Shown here in pieces: positions 53,501-63,500 of a stretch of DNA of 64,000 bases (positions are counted from its first letter, which is position 1; every line of letters starts with the position of its first letter). Origin of the DNA: Chlamydiales bacterium STE3 (GTDB lineage Bacteria; Chlamydiota; Chlamydiia; Chlamydiales; Parachlamydiaceae). Under the pieces are notes generated by a model that was not told where the DNA came from, searched no databases, and saw nothing but the letters and a program-made list of their open reading frames with translations. Made by a program: the position numbers and the translations under genes. The stretch is taken from the NCBI GenBank assembly GCA_011125455.1, contig VKHO01000041.1:1-64000 (forward strand). Reading direction: 5' to 3'.

Positions 53501-53724
53501 TCTATGGCAAGTGTTCCGTAAGAGGTGTAGGCAAAAGCTTGACGCATTGCCACCCGGTCTCCATCCCAAATAAAAATGACCGCGATCCTGTCTGAACTAG
53601 GGTAGTAAGAATAGGTTTTTTTAGATTGCACTTTTGCCTGCTTTGTTTCGGCAAAAAGTGGAAAGGGATGTGCAGTAAAAAATAGCGTGATAGCAAAGAC
53701 GAAAAGAATCAAACGAGTTAACAT
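50569..53724 (-). CDS. Rhs/YD-repeat protein without a C-terminal toxin domain
   Basis: A 1051-residue exported protein. The signal peptide spans about 1-25 (LILFVFAITLFFTAHPF). From about residue 130 to 960 the sequence consists of YD repeats (YDANGNCVLK, YDASGNLIAE, YDALDRLIQE, YDLDGNLIAK, YDAFGRLTGV and others), which fold into a beta-cocoon in the Rhs/TcC family. The core end motif appears as GMRYDKETGFYYNGLLYYYP and QGDWVTRVPD, and then the protein stops after DRTML. The variable toxin region that normally follows is lacking. It may be a truncated Rhs or a shell-only variant. Flanks give no immunity gene or VgrG. Confidence 0.85.
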   Translation of the reverse strand: MLTRLILFVFAITLFFTAHPFPLFAETKQAKVQSKKTYSYYPSSDRIAVIFIWDGDRVAMRQAFAYTSYGTLAIEVNDDGYAADINDLSGVSYRQVRYFTPNPSHPFGPPLKLEEKVLDLATKQEVLERAYHHFFSPQGKLIRQDIYDANHELFGSLQWEYDQAGNMIRQINLLGEQIVSLYDANGNCVLKHGPKKDKHWEFVYDNHNRLVREDEVYPEGSLSKQYRYDASGNLIAEIDCYGNEKSYVFNELGYLAQIVEPLVLNEKGQPARPVTSFFYNQEGFPYLQVDPKGNETKMSFTKQGKISQVCFPDGSEEKFEYTSTGELAKKTLKNGCVIYYTRDYQDRIVQTECFSAQGISLWSTSAQYNAFHLISERDALGIVTKYEYDIFDRKIKEEKAGHVVLFEYDASGRLVKKTNVINENENVAHHFSYNAMDQITEEKMEFGPGNFLNHKQYIYNEEGKLIKEILHRDAGKEITHTVYNSFGKQIIDPCGKSIYQKNIYNYKNAVGQCVPYQETVDASGCTTIVIKDALGKETEVIKKDPEGKLLQRKKSFYDLVGLLSRVVETVYMPNSLSREEITCYEYDSMQRCISKIEAANSVSPKRTSYSYNILGYLTLVEKPSGKKLKYNYNTAGLLQAVYANDLSVFYTYVYDAKQRLVSIKDELTQKVLTRSYDALDRLIQETLPTGHSMRYTYDALGNVQMKVLPDGSKIVYKYSSGVLKSINRLTVENRLQYSHEYLAYDKIGQPLEESFLDRAGHLTKSYARNGKLKALKTRHFTECIPRGGFDALGNLTKRILIDSKGKQEISYAYNHLGKIISEVGVAPHSYGYDSSLKRVAKDEIPYGFNPMQQLIENDEETLSYDLDGNLIAKGDLELSYDAFGRLTGVKDKHLEVSYAYDAFHRRLSKTLLSAQGKRFYTYFYDGEREIGCYLDGELKEVGILGIGINKKIETLVSLEINGHPYAVVNDCLGNVVALLNPTSSVCEAYRYTAFGEGEVFDNLGHIKNALNTWGFRGMRYDKETGFYYNGLLYYYPTQGDWVTRVPDRTML

Positions 53725-54052
53725 ATTTTTTGCTCTTATTTCCTCACAGCATTCAAACCCAAGAAAAACGTTACTTGGATTTTAACTCAGCATACTTCCG
53801 TAAACGCTGTAAATGTAGTTGTAATTTAAAGCTCTTCTTTGGCTCTTAAGGAGAAAAGAAGGCAAACAGGTTGAGTGTTCACTTTAATAGGGAGAAAAAA
53901 ATATCGTCAACCAATTTTTTTTTGAATTAGTTAAACTTTGAAATAAAAATAGCAACTATCTGTGCTAAAAAACACTTAGGTAGTTGCTATTCTGCTATCA
54001 CCATCCTGATGACAGCTTAAGGAGGAGGTTATGGACAAAAGCTTTTAAGATG
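53725..54052. other. Rhs-mutY intergenic, 5' half
   Basis: Contains an intrinsic terminator on the minus strand (53941-53991), and on the plus strand a consensus Shine-Dalgarno TAAGGAGGAGGT (54018-54029) before ATG 54031, whose frame ends after five codons (MDKSF). No conventional gene is visible on either strand between 53725 and 53940. Confidence 0.5.
53941..53991 (-). terminator. Intrinsic terminator downstream of the 55-residue gene
   Basis: AATAGCAACTA (53948-53958) and TAGTTGCTATT (53981-53991) form an 11-base-pair perfect stem with a 22-base loop that has a further GTG/CAC pairing. On the minus strand the stem is followed by TTTATTT, a usable U-tract, so transcripts from 54220 would end here. 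Confidence 0.65.
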
Positions 54053-54220
54053 TTATGAATTGGATTCTAAAGAGCGGAGAATTTCAATTAGTTTGCTGCG
54101 CTTTTTTAGGATGCGTCTAAAGTACTTAGGATCGTTTTTTAAAATTGCTTGCGTTTCCTCGGAGTAATTTGTAAGAATTCTACTCAAAAGTTCCGCTTTT
54201 CGATGAACTTTAAGCTTCAT
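54053..54220 (-). CDS. Small basic protein, 55 residues
   Basis: A 55-codon frame from ATG 54220 beginning MKLKVHRKAELLSRILTNYS and ending RSLESNS. It is strongly charged (Lys, Arg, Glu) with regularly spaced Leu/Ile that would make an amphipathic helix, including PKYFRRILKKRSKLIEILRS. TATACT and TATAAT hexamers stand upstream on the same strand (54236-54231; 54250-54245), and an intrinsic terminator follows 62 bases after the stop. The SD (GAGATGG) is weak. I know no family. The composition and signals argue for a real gene; binding of nucleic acid is only a guess from charge. Confidence 0.55.
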   Translation of the reverse strand: MKLKVHRKAELLSRILTNYSEETQAILKNDPKYFRRILKKRSKLIEILRSLESNS

Positions 54221-54261
54221 ACCATCTCATAGTATAGTAATTTTATTATAGAGCAAAAACC

Positions 54262-55311
54262 ATGCCGACTTTTGATCTTACCGAGTTAAAAAATTGGTTT
54301 CTTAAAGAAAAAAGGGATTTTCCGTGGAGAAAGAATTTGAATCCTTATGGAGTCTGGGTTTCCGAGGTGATGCTTCAGCAGACTCAAGCGGATGTGGTAG
54401 TCCCTTATTTTGAGCGTTGGATGAAGCGATATCCAAATGTAAAGGCTCTAGCCGAAAGCTCTTCCGAAGAGGTAATTAAGTACTGGGAGGGCTTAGGATA
54501 TTATTCCAGAGCGCGTAACCTTCATTCCGGAGCAAAGCATATTGTTTCTTTCTTCAATGGGCAGCTGCCGGACACCCCTTCAGATCTAATGCGTATCAAA
54601 GGATTAGGGCCTTACACTGTGAATGCCCTTTTAAGCTTTGCTTTCCATAAAAAAGCGTTCCCTCTCGACGGAAACGCTATCAGAGTCTTAACCCGTTACT
54701 TTGCTTGCGGAGAAGATACTGCAAAGGCGTCTACATTATATAAATTAAGGGAAATGGGCGAAGCGCTTCTTCCAAAAGAAGAGCATTGGATCATTAGCGA
54801 AGCGTTTATTGAGTTGGGGGCTACGATCTGCAGGAAGACCCCCGATTGTGGACGGTGCCCTCTTAAACAAAACTGTCAAGCCTATCTTCAAGGGACAACG
54901 CAAATGTTTCCTATCAAAAGCAAGAAGGTTTCTACTACTTTTTTAAAAAGAGCTGTAGCCGTTTTATTCCACCAGCAAAAGGTTCTCATTCGCAAAGCAT
55001 CTGAAGGAGAAATCATGGCAGGGTTACACGAATTTCCCTATTTTACCATTGAAAGTGAGAGCGAGCTTGAGTTATTTAAAGCGAGAATTGAGCAAACTTA
55101 TTCTGTAAGGATTCAGCTTTCTGCCCCATTAAAAAAGCAAAATCACTCTTTTACCCGTTACAGAGCGGAGCTTTTTCCTGTTTTGTTTCATGTGACACAT
55201 TTTGAACCACCACAGTCACATTACTGGTACTCCAAGGAACAATTACAAGCTGCAGCTTTTTCTTCAGGTCATCGACGCATTCTTTCCACAATCGAACATT
55301 TGCTTTTTTGA
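54262..55311 (+). CDS. mutY: Adenine DNA glycosylase MutY
   Basis: Removes adenine mispaired with 8-oxoguanine. The 349-residue protein has the HhH-GPD domain (SEVMLQQTQADVVVPYF with the catalytic Glu; IKGLGPYTVNALLSF; FPLDGNAIRVLTR with the catalytic Asp) and a C-terminal NUDIX-like domain (about 225-349). The Fe-S ligands are C-X5-C-X2-C-X5-C (CRKTPDCGRCPLKQNC), one residue shorter in the first interval than in the Escherichia coli enzyme. It diverges from the 55-residue gene and converges with the glycosyltransferase at 55269, which it overlaps by 43 bases. Confidence 0.95.
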   Translation: MPTFDLTELKNWFLKEKRDFPWRKNLNPYGVWVSEVMLQQTQADVVVPYFERWMKRYPNVKALAESSSEEVIKYWEGLGYYSRARNLHSGAKHIVSFFNGQLPDTPSDLMRIKGLGPYTVNALLSFAFHKKAFPLDGNAIRVLTRYFACGEDTAKASTLYKLREMGEALLPKEEHWIISEAFIELGATICRKTPDCGRCPLKQNCQAYLQGTTQMFPIKSKKVSTTFLKRAVAVLFHQQKVLIRKASEGEIMAGLHEFPYFTIESESELELFKARIEQTYSVRIQLSAPLKKQNHSFTRYRAELFPVLFHVTHFEPPQSHYWYSKEQLQAAAFSSGHRRILSTIEHLLF

Positions 55312-56036
55312 TTCATTTCATAAAGCTTAATGTATTTATAAAACGCTGTATGGCTATTATACATCGAAATTAAAAAGCCTTCGTAACCACCTAAAAAACC
55401 TTTTTTTAGGAAATAGCTCTTAAAAAAGGCAAAGTAGGCATGCAAAAGTGCTTTAAAAGGCGAAGAGCTTTTTTTACCACAATTTTGCAAGGCGAATAGG
55501 TGTGAGTAAGACTGCATTTTTGTTAAGAAATCTGCCACATTTTCGTAGGAGTAATGCACCAAGGGATGGCAGAGTTTTACCAACTTTAAATCCTTAACCA
55601 TAATGGATTCATGAACTTGGGCTTCATTAAATGCTGTCTTTTCTCTATTGTAAAGCCTAATTTGGTAATCGGGATACCATCCACACCACTTAATGAATTT
55701 ATCATTAAATTTATTGTGTCGAGAAATGGCATAAACTGTTGAAGTATCCAAAGAAAGTTTTTGAATTTCTGCGACAAGTTCATCTGTTAAAATTTCATCA
55801 CTATCTATTGATAAGATCCAATTATTAGAAGCTAAAGAAGAAGCTTCATTATGTGTGACTCCAAAGCCTTTAAAGGTGCCTTCTACGACCTTTACATTGG
55901 GAAATTGGCGGGCAATTTCAATTGTCTGATCTATTGAACCATTATCAAAGAGCAGAATTTCGTCAAACGCCGCACAAGATTTAAGGACTTCCGGCAAATA
56001 TTTTTGGCTGTTTTTAGTGAGAACGGTAACGGTAAT
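55269..56036 (-). CDS. GT2 glycosyltransferase (WaaE/KdtX-like) with a non-canonical start
   Basis: Family-2 transferase of the lipooligosaccharide core type. Motifs: the first beta strand ITVTVLTKNSQKYL, DEILLFDNGSIDQTIEIARQF, NWILSIDSDEIL with the DxD, and HESIMVKDLKLVKL. Upstream of TTG 55997 the coding frame continues without stop through the first strand, which a GT-A fold needs, up to ATT at 56036 (overlapping the bcp stop, TGATT) or CTG 56039; no ATG, GTG or TTG is available there. AGAGGT (56051-56046) is correctly spaced to either. So about 255 residues are predicted with an ATT or CTG start. Acceptor is not known; the end overlaps mutY. Confidence 0.8.
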   Translation of the reverse strand: MTVTVLTKNSQKYLPEVLKSCAAFDEILLFDNGSIDQTIEIARQFPNVKVVEGTFKGFGVTHNEASSLASNNWILSIDSDEILTDELVAEIQKLSLDTSTVYAISRHNKFNDKFIKWCGWYPDYQIRLYNREKTAFNEAQVHESIMVKDLKLVKLCHPLVHYSYENVADFLTKMQSYSHLFALQNCGKKSSSPFKALLHAYFAFFKSYFLKKGFLGGYEGFLISMYNSHTAFYKYIKLYEMNQKSKCSIVERMRR

Positions 56037-56491
56037 CAGGCTAATACCTCTTCTATTGCTTTCAGTACTCTTTGCACATGATCGCTCACATCTACAGGGC
56101 TTTCAAGCCAAAGAATGACTCCCTCGCTGTCACAGATAAAGGTGGTACGTACAATATGGTTGCTGCTGTCTAAAATACCGCATTTTGCGGAAAATTCTTT
56201 TTTTTCATCTGATAACAAAGGAAAGTTGAGCTCATATTTTTCCATGAATTCGAGGTGACTTTTGGGACTATCAGGACTTACGCCAAAAACACTAATTTCA
56301 ATCTCATCAAAGCTACCCATCACATCGCGAAAAGAGCAAGCTTCTTTGGTACAACCAGGAGTGCCATCTTTGGGATAAAAATATAAAACAAAAGGAGCTC
56401 CTAGTAAGTCTTCTTTTGTAATTTCCTCCCCGTCAAGACCTTTACATGTAAAAGAAGGAAGATCATCGCCAATGTTGAGCAGCTGGTGCAT
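56036..56491 (-). CDS. bcp: Thiol peroxidase Bcp (PrxQ)
   Basis: Peroxiredoxin of 151 residues that reduces hydroperoxides. The peroxidatic Cys is in PKDGTPGCTKEACSFRD with the resolving Cys five residues later (C-X4-C), the PrxQ signature. Preceded by FVLYFYPKDGTPG and followed by FGVSPDSPKSHLEFMEKY. No signal peptide; cytoplasmic. The stop overlaps the likely start of the glycosyltransferase by one base. Confidence 0.95.
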   Translation of the reverse strand: MHQLLNIGDDLPSFTCKGLDGEEITKEDLLGAPFVLYFYPKDGTPGCTKEACSFRDVMGSFDEIEISVFGVSPDSPKSHLEFMEKYELNFPLLSDEKKEFSAKCGILDSSNHIVRTTFICDSEGVILWLESPVDVSDHVQRVLKAIEEVLA

Positions 56492-56666
56492 TTTTAATCC
56501 TTTTATACGTCATTCAAAAAATGTATTTTTTCACCAATACCTATTAAAAGCAAATGGAGGTTTCTAAGTAAATCACACAATTTACATACAACGTGATGGC
56601 AATATGAATTCTTTATCTTGGGCCTGAGATAACAGGAGAAAAAAACTTAGCCCCCTTGCACTTTTA

Positions 56667-57449
56667 TTAATCAACAACACCGGACTCTTTAAGCAGTTGC
56701 TTAACTCTTAAGATGCGCTGTTCGAGGGCTATTTTTGGTTCACAAATAAGATAAGCAAATGGGTAAAAAAAATGATCTTTTTCTACCCAACCGACAAACC
56801 AACCAGCTTCGAAAGCATTACTATCCGGTTTAACAGAGCCACTCCATCCCGTTTTGCCAAATAATTTCTCTCCTCTAGGAAGCTCCTCTTTGAACAAGAT
56901 AGCTTTCGTCATTTCAATGGCATGTTTAGAAATAGGCAACTCTTCTTTCACCATCTTTTGAATAAATCGGGCTTGCTCTTTTGGAGAAATCTTTAAGGAG
57001 CCGTTGACCCATACAGGATTCGTTTTCTCAATTGGGAGCAAATTCTCCGATATATCCTGATTTCCATAATCGAAAGAAGTTAAATAGCTCTTTATTGTTT
57101 CTGGACCTAGTTTTGATGCTATTTCCTTAGAATACCAAATACAGGAAGAGTGCATCCACGATTTAGGATTTTGTGGTGTTTTCCATGATGCGAGATAATC
57201 GTCATATCCTTCTTGAAAATCCAAAGTTGGGCAAAGCTCATCTTTTAAAAGGCTTAAGTCATAGCCCATCAAACTGAGCGCAATCTTAAATGTGGAGCAA
57301 GGCGTCATCCGGTCACTAACATGAGAGCCGAGCTCACATATAACCCTCTCAGAGGCAGCATTAATAACAATGAAATTTTCTTCTGCAGAACAGATACACA
57401 GCCAAAACATTAGGCATAAGACAAACAAGAAATGCAACTTACCTATCAT
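56667..57449 (-). CDS. Class D (OXA-type) beta-lactamase
   Basis: A 260-residue protein with signal peptide (hydrophobic 6-20, cleavage near Ala22). All OXA landmarks are present: nucleophile motif S52-T-F-K55, S102-C-I (the S-x-V position), Y128-G-N, W147 in PVWVNGSLKISPKEQ (this Trp is next to the carboxylated Lys), and K199-T-G201. Class D enzymes hydrolyse penicillins and some other beta-lactams in the periplasm; BlaR-type sensors share the fold, but no membrane-anchored sensor part is seen here. Several extra Cys (28 to 83) occur. Interesting in a chlamydia, which uses transpeptidases for division. Stands alone. Confidence 0.92.
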   Translation of the reverse strand: MIGKLHFLFVLCLMFWLCICSAEENFIVINAASERVICELGSHVSDRMTPCSTFKIALSLMGYDLSLLKDELCPTLDFQEGYDDYLASWKTPQNPKSWMHSSCIWYSKEIASKLGPETIKSYLTSFDYGNQDISENLLPIEKTNPVWVNGSLKISPKEQARFIQKMVKEELPISKHAIEMTKAILFKEELPRGEKLFGKTGWSGSVKPDSNAFEAGWFVGWVEKDHFFYPFAYLICEPKIALEQRILRVKQLLKESGVVD

Positions 57450-57554
57450 TAGAAGCTTCCTCTTAAGTTCGAAATATTATGATTCAAAAATACACTTTAC
57501 AAATTGTTCCTTAAAGACACTCTTAATGGAGACATTACGGATGCTAAGCACTAC

Positions 57555-60500
57555 CTATTTCCCTCCTTTTTTCTTGGACCTCGCACCATGTGCATTTTTG
57601 ACGGTTGTTTCTAAGGGAATCTTCTTTTTTCCTTTCTTTGCGCCCATTTTAAGCAAACACGTAGCTAGCTCTGTGTAACGGTTCTCTAAAGCAATATCCA
57701 AAGGAGTTTCCCCAGAGTCGTTTTCCATATTGATCACCCCATAAAACTTTTGATGCTTGTCGATATGCCGCAAAAAACAGAGAGAGATCACCCGGTTGTT
57801 GTTTCTTATAGCGCGATGCAAAGGAGTATCGCCCTTTTCGTCTTTGATGTTAAGAGGGTAACCAAACCTCAGCAGCTCTAAGGCCATTTTTTTTTGCTTA
57901 TTACTGGCGCAATAATGTAAGGCATTGGGGCCTCGCTCTAAAGGGTTGATCAAAGCATCATCATGCTTCAAAAAAAGGGGGCAGGATATGATGCTGAGAA
58001 CCATTTGTGCGTTCGTTATTTGATTGTGGTCAAGAGCAGTTTCTAAAGCATTGCGATTTAGGGAGTCTCTTAAAAGAGGATTTGCACCATGTTTTAAAAT
58101 ATGATGAACAATTTCATGATGCTTTTTTTGACAAGCGATCAAAAGAGGGGTCAACCCTTGCGTATTATAGGAATTATAGAGCATAGCTAAAGTCTCTTCT
58201 TTAGCAGCAAACTTAAAAGTATAAATTTCGGAAAGTGCCACAAAAGATTCAGTTAATCCCTCACTTGCACAGAAAAAGAGAAGGGGGAAAACTTGCATTT
58301 TCTCAGTTACCAAAATATTTAGTAAAAAACACATCCCACTTTTACAAGCAATTTTCTGAGGTGTTACCTTCTTATTATTCTGAATGAGAGGATCCGCTTT
58401 TGCTTCGATCAATTTTTTAGCAATCTCAATCATTGTTTTTGGAGACACAATTTTCTGATGGGCATAAGCTGAAGCAATATAATGCAAAAGTGTATTGCCT
58501 TCTCGATCTTGCAAATTAGGACAATGCCCTTGCTCCCAGATTTTTTGAAAAAAGCTTAATTTCCCTAATGCAAGAGGCAAATGAAATAGAGTTAACCCAT
58601 GAGCTAAAATAATTTCGCAAATGTTAAATAGCTGCTTAGGATCAATGTTTTTTTCGTAAAGGTTGTAAAGAGCCATGTATTGCTCTTCGGAAACATCATT
58701 TAATGCAACAGATAGCATATTCGCTAGGGTTTCATTGCTTAAATGGTTCTTGCAAGCCGCAAAAAACTTTTTGACAAGATCTATGCGCCCTTTAGCACAG
58801 GCAATCTCAAAAAATGTATGTTGATAGCTTGTATCTGTAAGCATCCCGGGAGCATTTTCACATAGCCATAAAACGATCTTATCGGCCTGATGCCAACAGG
58901 CCAAATGCAAGACACTAAAATGTGGCAATAGAGGTTGGTCCCATTGCAAATTACAACTTTTAAAGCTTTCTAAGTCATCTTCTAGCAAGCTTTTGACAGC
59001 AGAGTTTAAAACATTTCTTTTTTCAAAATCTAGATAAGAAAAATTTTCATGAAACTCTACCAGATCATAATAGGAAGATTCCTTCTCCGGCAAAGGCTTT
59101 TCAGGAAGGGGTAGAGAGTAAAGAGTCTTTAATTGAGCGTCAGTATAAAAAACTAAATCATGAGCATTGATTAAGCACTCATTAGAAAGAAGTCTTAAAG
59201 AGTTTTTATGCCTCTCTTCTAAATTTGCAAAAGAAATTTTAGCAATAAAATGGTAAATGCGGAGGAAACTCACCCCTTTTCTTTCTGGATTTAATGGATA
59301 GGCTGCATTGCGTAATTGCTGTTCAGAATTAAGCATTAAAATAAGGTTTTTTAAAGCGGAAATAAAGCTATCAATATCTAAATGCCATTGCTTCCATTCT
59401 GACGATAGCACAATAAAAGTTTGATGAACGATTGTCTGGTAACATTTTAAACGACTTTCCACAGATTCCCTATCGCGAATCGAGTAGTAGCGGTGAAATA
59501 GTGTTTTAAAATCGCTTTTTCCTTGATGAAAGTTGGAGAAATGTTTTTGGCCATCAGACAGGTAGCTATTCAAAAACGTAGTAGAGAGCTGCCGATGATG
59601 GAGGTAGTTGAGGTAAATTTTTTGCCAAAAGCAGCCCTCAAATTTGCTCGTAAAAGGCAAATTTAAGGAATGTTCCAGAAGAGATCGGTATATCCCATTT
59701 AACGCATCTATTTCGACAACATAGCTTTGATATTTACGTAAATACTCACGCACTTTTTCAATAGTTACTGAAGAAATTGTCGCTTTTAATAGCGAATCAC
59801 AAACACGTAAAACCACAGAATTTTTAACAGTCCCATTTAAATTCTTCCATTCATCAGAGGAATATTTTAATGGCTGTTGTGTCATTGCGCTCAAATGATT
59901 GGTTATCCAAGCACTTGCAGGATCAACTATAAAAATGTAGGGCTGTAGGGAAATAGGCCTATCTTTTTCAATAAGAATTCCTCCGCCTTTTTTCAAAAAA
60001 AGGCTTCCATGGTTAATTTCAAAAAGATAGGTTTTTACCAATAATTCAATTTTGTACTCCTCCGCACAAAATTTAAATAGGAAGGAAGCGATCTCTTCAA
60101 AAAGGGTATAGAGGGAGCCAATAGAAACTTTTTCTGCATCAGTATCTGCTAATAGCCGAGCAGCAGATTCAAAAATCCTTTCGCAACTGCGCAGTAGCAA
60201 CAAACATATCAGTGCCTCATCTTTTTTTAGAGAAAACTTTTCACTTAGTGCGCTATGTATATTTTTAATATGGTCAAGAAAGGGAACTTCAAAACCTTGA
60301 TTTTTCTCAAGAAGGAGCAAATAAATCTGCAAACTTGCATAATAGGCTTCTTCGAATTGATTTAAATTCCCGTGATAAAGGTGCACATTCTTTTGAAATA
60401 AGAAAAGCGCTTCTATCAGGCATGATGAATCCAGGGTTGAAGACATTTGTTTTAGTTTGGAAATGATCAATTGAGCAAGGGTGAGTCCAAATTTTTGTGG

Positions 60501-63500
60501 ATTTAAAAACGGCATCAACTTCTCATGCGTTAAAATTGCTAAAATAGCGCCTTCTATATAGGTTGATGTTGAGCAGGAACTTTTTTTAAGCACCTCAATT
60601 AGTTGTTCTTGATTTTCTTTAAATTGCTCTAAAAATGCTTCGTTCCAATTTCCTCTCTGTTGGTAGATACGATAAATGAGTCTCATAGTTAAAAAATAAC
60701 TAGGTCGTGTCTCTTCATTATAAAGCAGGAGAACACATTCTAATAAAATCGACGATGAAGGATTTTCTGTTTCGTTCAAAAGCTTTTCAACAAATTCTTT
60801 TTTATTTGTGAGCCATTTTGTTCTTTTTACACGAAGTTTTTTGACAAAATAGCAGCAGAGCTCTTCTGTTTTTTCAACTAAATCTTTTGAATGTTTTTGT
60901 AGATTGGCATTATTCATACACAGTAGAGCAGCTTCCTGCAGGCAAAGTTGCTCACTACTCTCCAAAAAGCAGTGTAAAAATTTTAACTCTTTCCAACCAG
61001 GGCGATCCAAATGTTCAGTAACCATCGGTAAGGCTGCATTGCGGAATTTTATCACCAAAGATAAAACTTTGAGAGAGAGAGCTTTTGATTCCCTCTTCTG
61101 GGCTATTTCTCCTAGAAAGGTTGTATATAATTTTACAAAGTTGTGCTTTTCGTCTAACTTAAGCGCTTGCCTTTCGATAATAGAAACAAACTGCTGACTA
61201 GCAATAGTCTTAAGAAGGAGATTGATACAACATGATTTTAACTGAATAAGCTTGGAGAGGCTTTGACAGATCTCTGTTAGTGAAATAGTTTCTAATTGCT
61301 GCAGCAGGAGGTTAATTGACAGCTCAGTCAAGCCAAGTTTCTCAATAGCCTCTTCATTCTTAAGAAGATTATGAAAACAAGTCGCGAAAGAGAGATACCC
61401 TTTACCAACGAGAGCAAAAGCAAATTTCGTTTCTATTTCAGACAATACTTCTTTTTTAACTAACTCTTGCGCGTAATCAAGAGCTATTGGATCAACACTT
61501 TCATTCATTTGATTTAGATGAAATCTCAAAAAAAGTTCTTGATCACCTTGGTGATTACAATGCAAGATACATTCTTTCCAAAAAGCTTGCCAAAACGGCT
61601 CACAAAAATGTTGTGTGAATGAATAAATCCGCACAAAAAACTTGCTTTCTGCATAGCCTAAAAGAAAGTAGAGGGCCTGAGAGACCTCTTCTAAAGAGGA
61701 GAGCTTTTCCCACGCTTTACCGTCTAGTAGGCTAAAAATCCAAAGGAGCTCATCTTGTTGTTTCTGCCGTAAGAGTTGGATCAAAATGGTTTGCCAGCAA
61801 GATCCCTCTAAGTAGCAAGAAAACAGCGGTAAAGCTTTTTTTGCACAAAATTGCAAAACTCCTGACTGCTGAAAACCATATGAGATCATCTCACTAATCA
61901 AGTGAACCGATTCATTTTTTGCGCCAAAAGAGATTTTACAGGCATGCGCACTTAGCAATAACTGAAAGGCCTTTTCTTTTTGATTGTTTTGCCATAATGC
62001 TAAAAGCATTTTTAAAAGATGGGGGCTAATCAATCCCCTCTGCTTACTGTGGAAAGAAGATTCAGGGAGCCAGTAGTGATTAAGAATGGTTAAATAGGTT
62101 GTCGAAAACAGAAGAACCGACGATGGATGTTCAAAATCGATACAACCAATAATTTCTGTAATAAGAGCAAATACAGTGTGTTGAATAGAAGCTTTTTCTT
62201 GCTTACTCTCATTTAAAGAAAGAAGCTGTCCTTCGAGCTTTAAGGTAAGAAAATAGCCAAGATCTTCTTTTAGATATTTTCGAAAGTAGGGTTTCTTCAG
62301 AATCTTCTCAACCCCTGAAAGTTGTTCTCGTGAAAGAAGAGCATGGAGTAACTTCTTTAAGGCCTCTTGAAAGTCTTTGTGATTGGCAATTCGAGGATCT
62401 TCTAGTAAAAAGATTGCCAGCTCTTCCGATTCCTGCCATTTTGCTTCTTCAATTTTGCGCATAAAAGTGGCAACTTTTATAAATGCCTTATCCTCGGAGG
62501 AAAGCAGATTTTTCCAAGAAGTGGGATAGGAAAATTCAGAATGTTCCGCATAGAACTTAGTGACTTTCTCTTTTATTTGCTCACTGTATTCGGGAGGCAC
62601 AAGCTCTTCACCTAAAATCTCTAGAATATCATGGATTTTTTCTGGCATTTCAGTGAGCTGATCTAACAATTGTAAAGCCATTGAGAATCCTGTTAAACGA
62701 GCTTCGTGAGACAATTGCCGTGAGAAAAAGTAGTTTCCCCAAAGTTCCAGCCTTTGTAAAAGATTCTCTTTTTCCTTAAAGGCTGAGGAGACAATGAGAT
62801 AATAGTTGGAGTGATTTTGTAACGCATTTTTAAGTTCAGCTTGGCCCAGAACCTCTTCTACCAACTTTTTATCTTCGGCTATATCGGGAATGAATTGTCT
62901 AGCTTGAGGATCTGCCAATGCTTGATGATCGTTACTTCTAATTAAAGCTTTAAAAAGAATTGGAAGTTGTTCTTTCTTTTCTAACCGTTTTAATTCTTTC
63001 CAAGCTTCATGAAGTGAAATAAGCTTGTGATCGTAGAGAAAGAACACGTAGTCATTACGCTCTGTCCCCACTTCATTTTCAAAGGCTATGAGCTTTTGTT
63101 TAGAAAGTTGTAAAATCGTTTCTAATCGAGATAGGAAAAAGTCCTTTTCGGCTCCCTCTAAACACCAAATCCAGAAAGAATTTAATAGCAAAATAGCCTT
63201 AAAAGGAGGGGCTATATCATTTAAAGCTAATGTAAAAAGACAGCCTATTTTCTGGAGGTAAGGGCAAGAATTGTGCAAGAAATCGCCTTGCCATTTTTGA
63301 AATGAGGTATCTAGATGTTCATTAAAGGCTTTTTCTTTGAGAAATGTGGAAAAAATGTTAAAGAGTAATGCCTTTAGCTTAGGGTTGGACTCATTCAGTA
63401 ACGCTTCAAAGAGATTGGATGGATAAGATAATGGTAAAAGGTGAAAAGAAAGCAAAAACCCTTTATGAGCCAATGTAACGCGAAAACCTTCTTCCAAGTG

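Noticed and set aside
57370-57678. 102-residue plus frame across the beta-lactamase start and ankyrin end
   Set aside because: It is antisense to two well-supported genes and has no ribosome-binding site.
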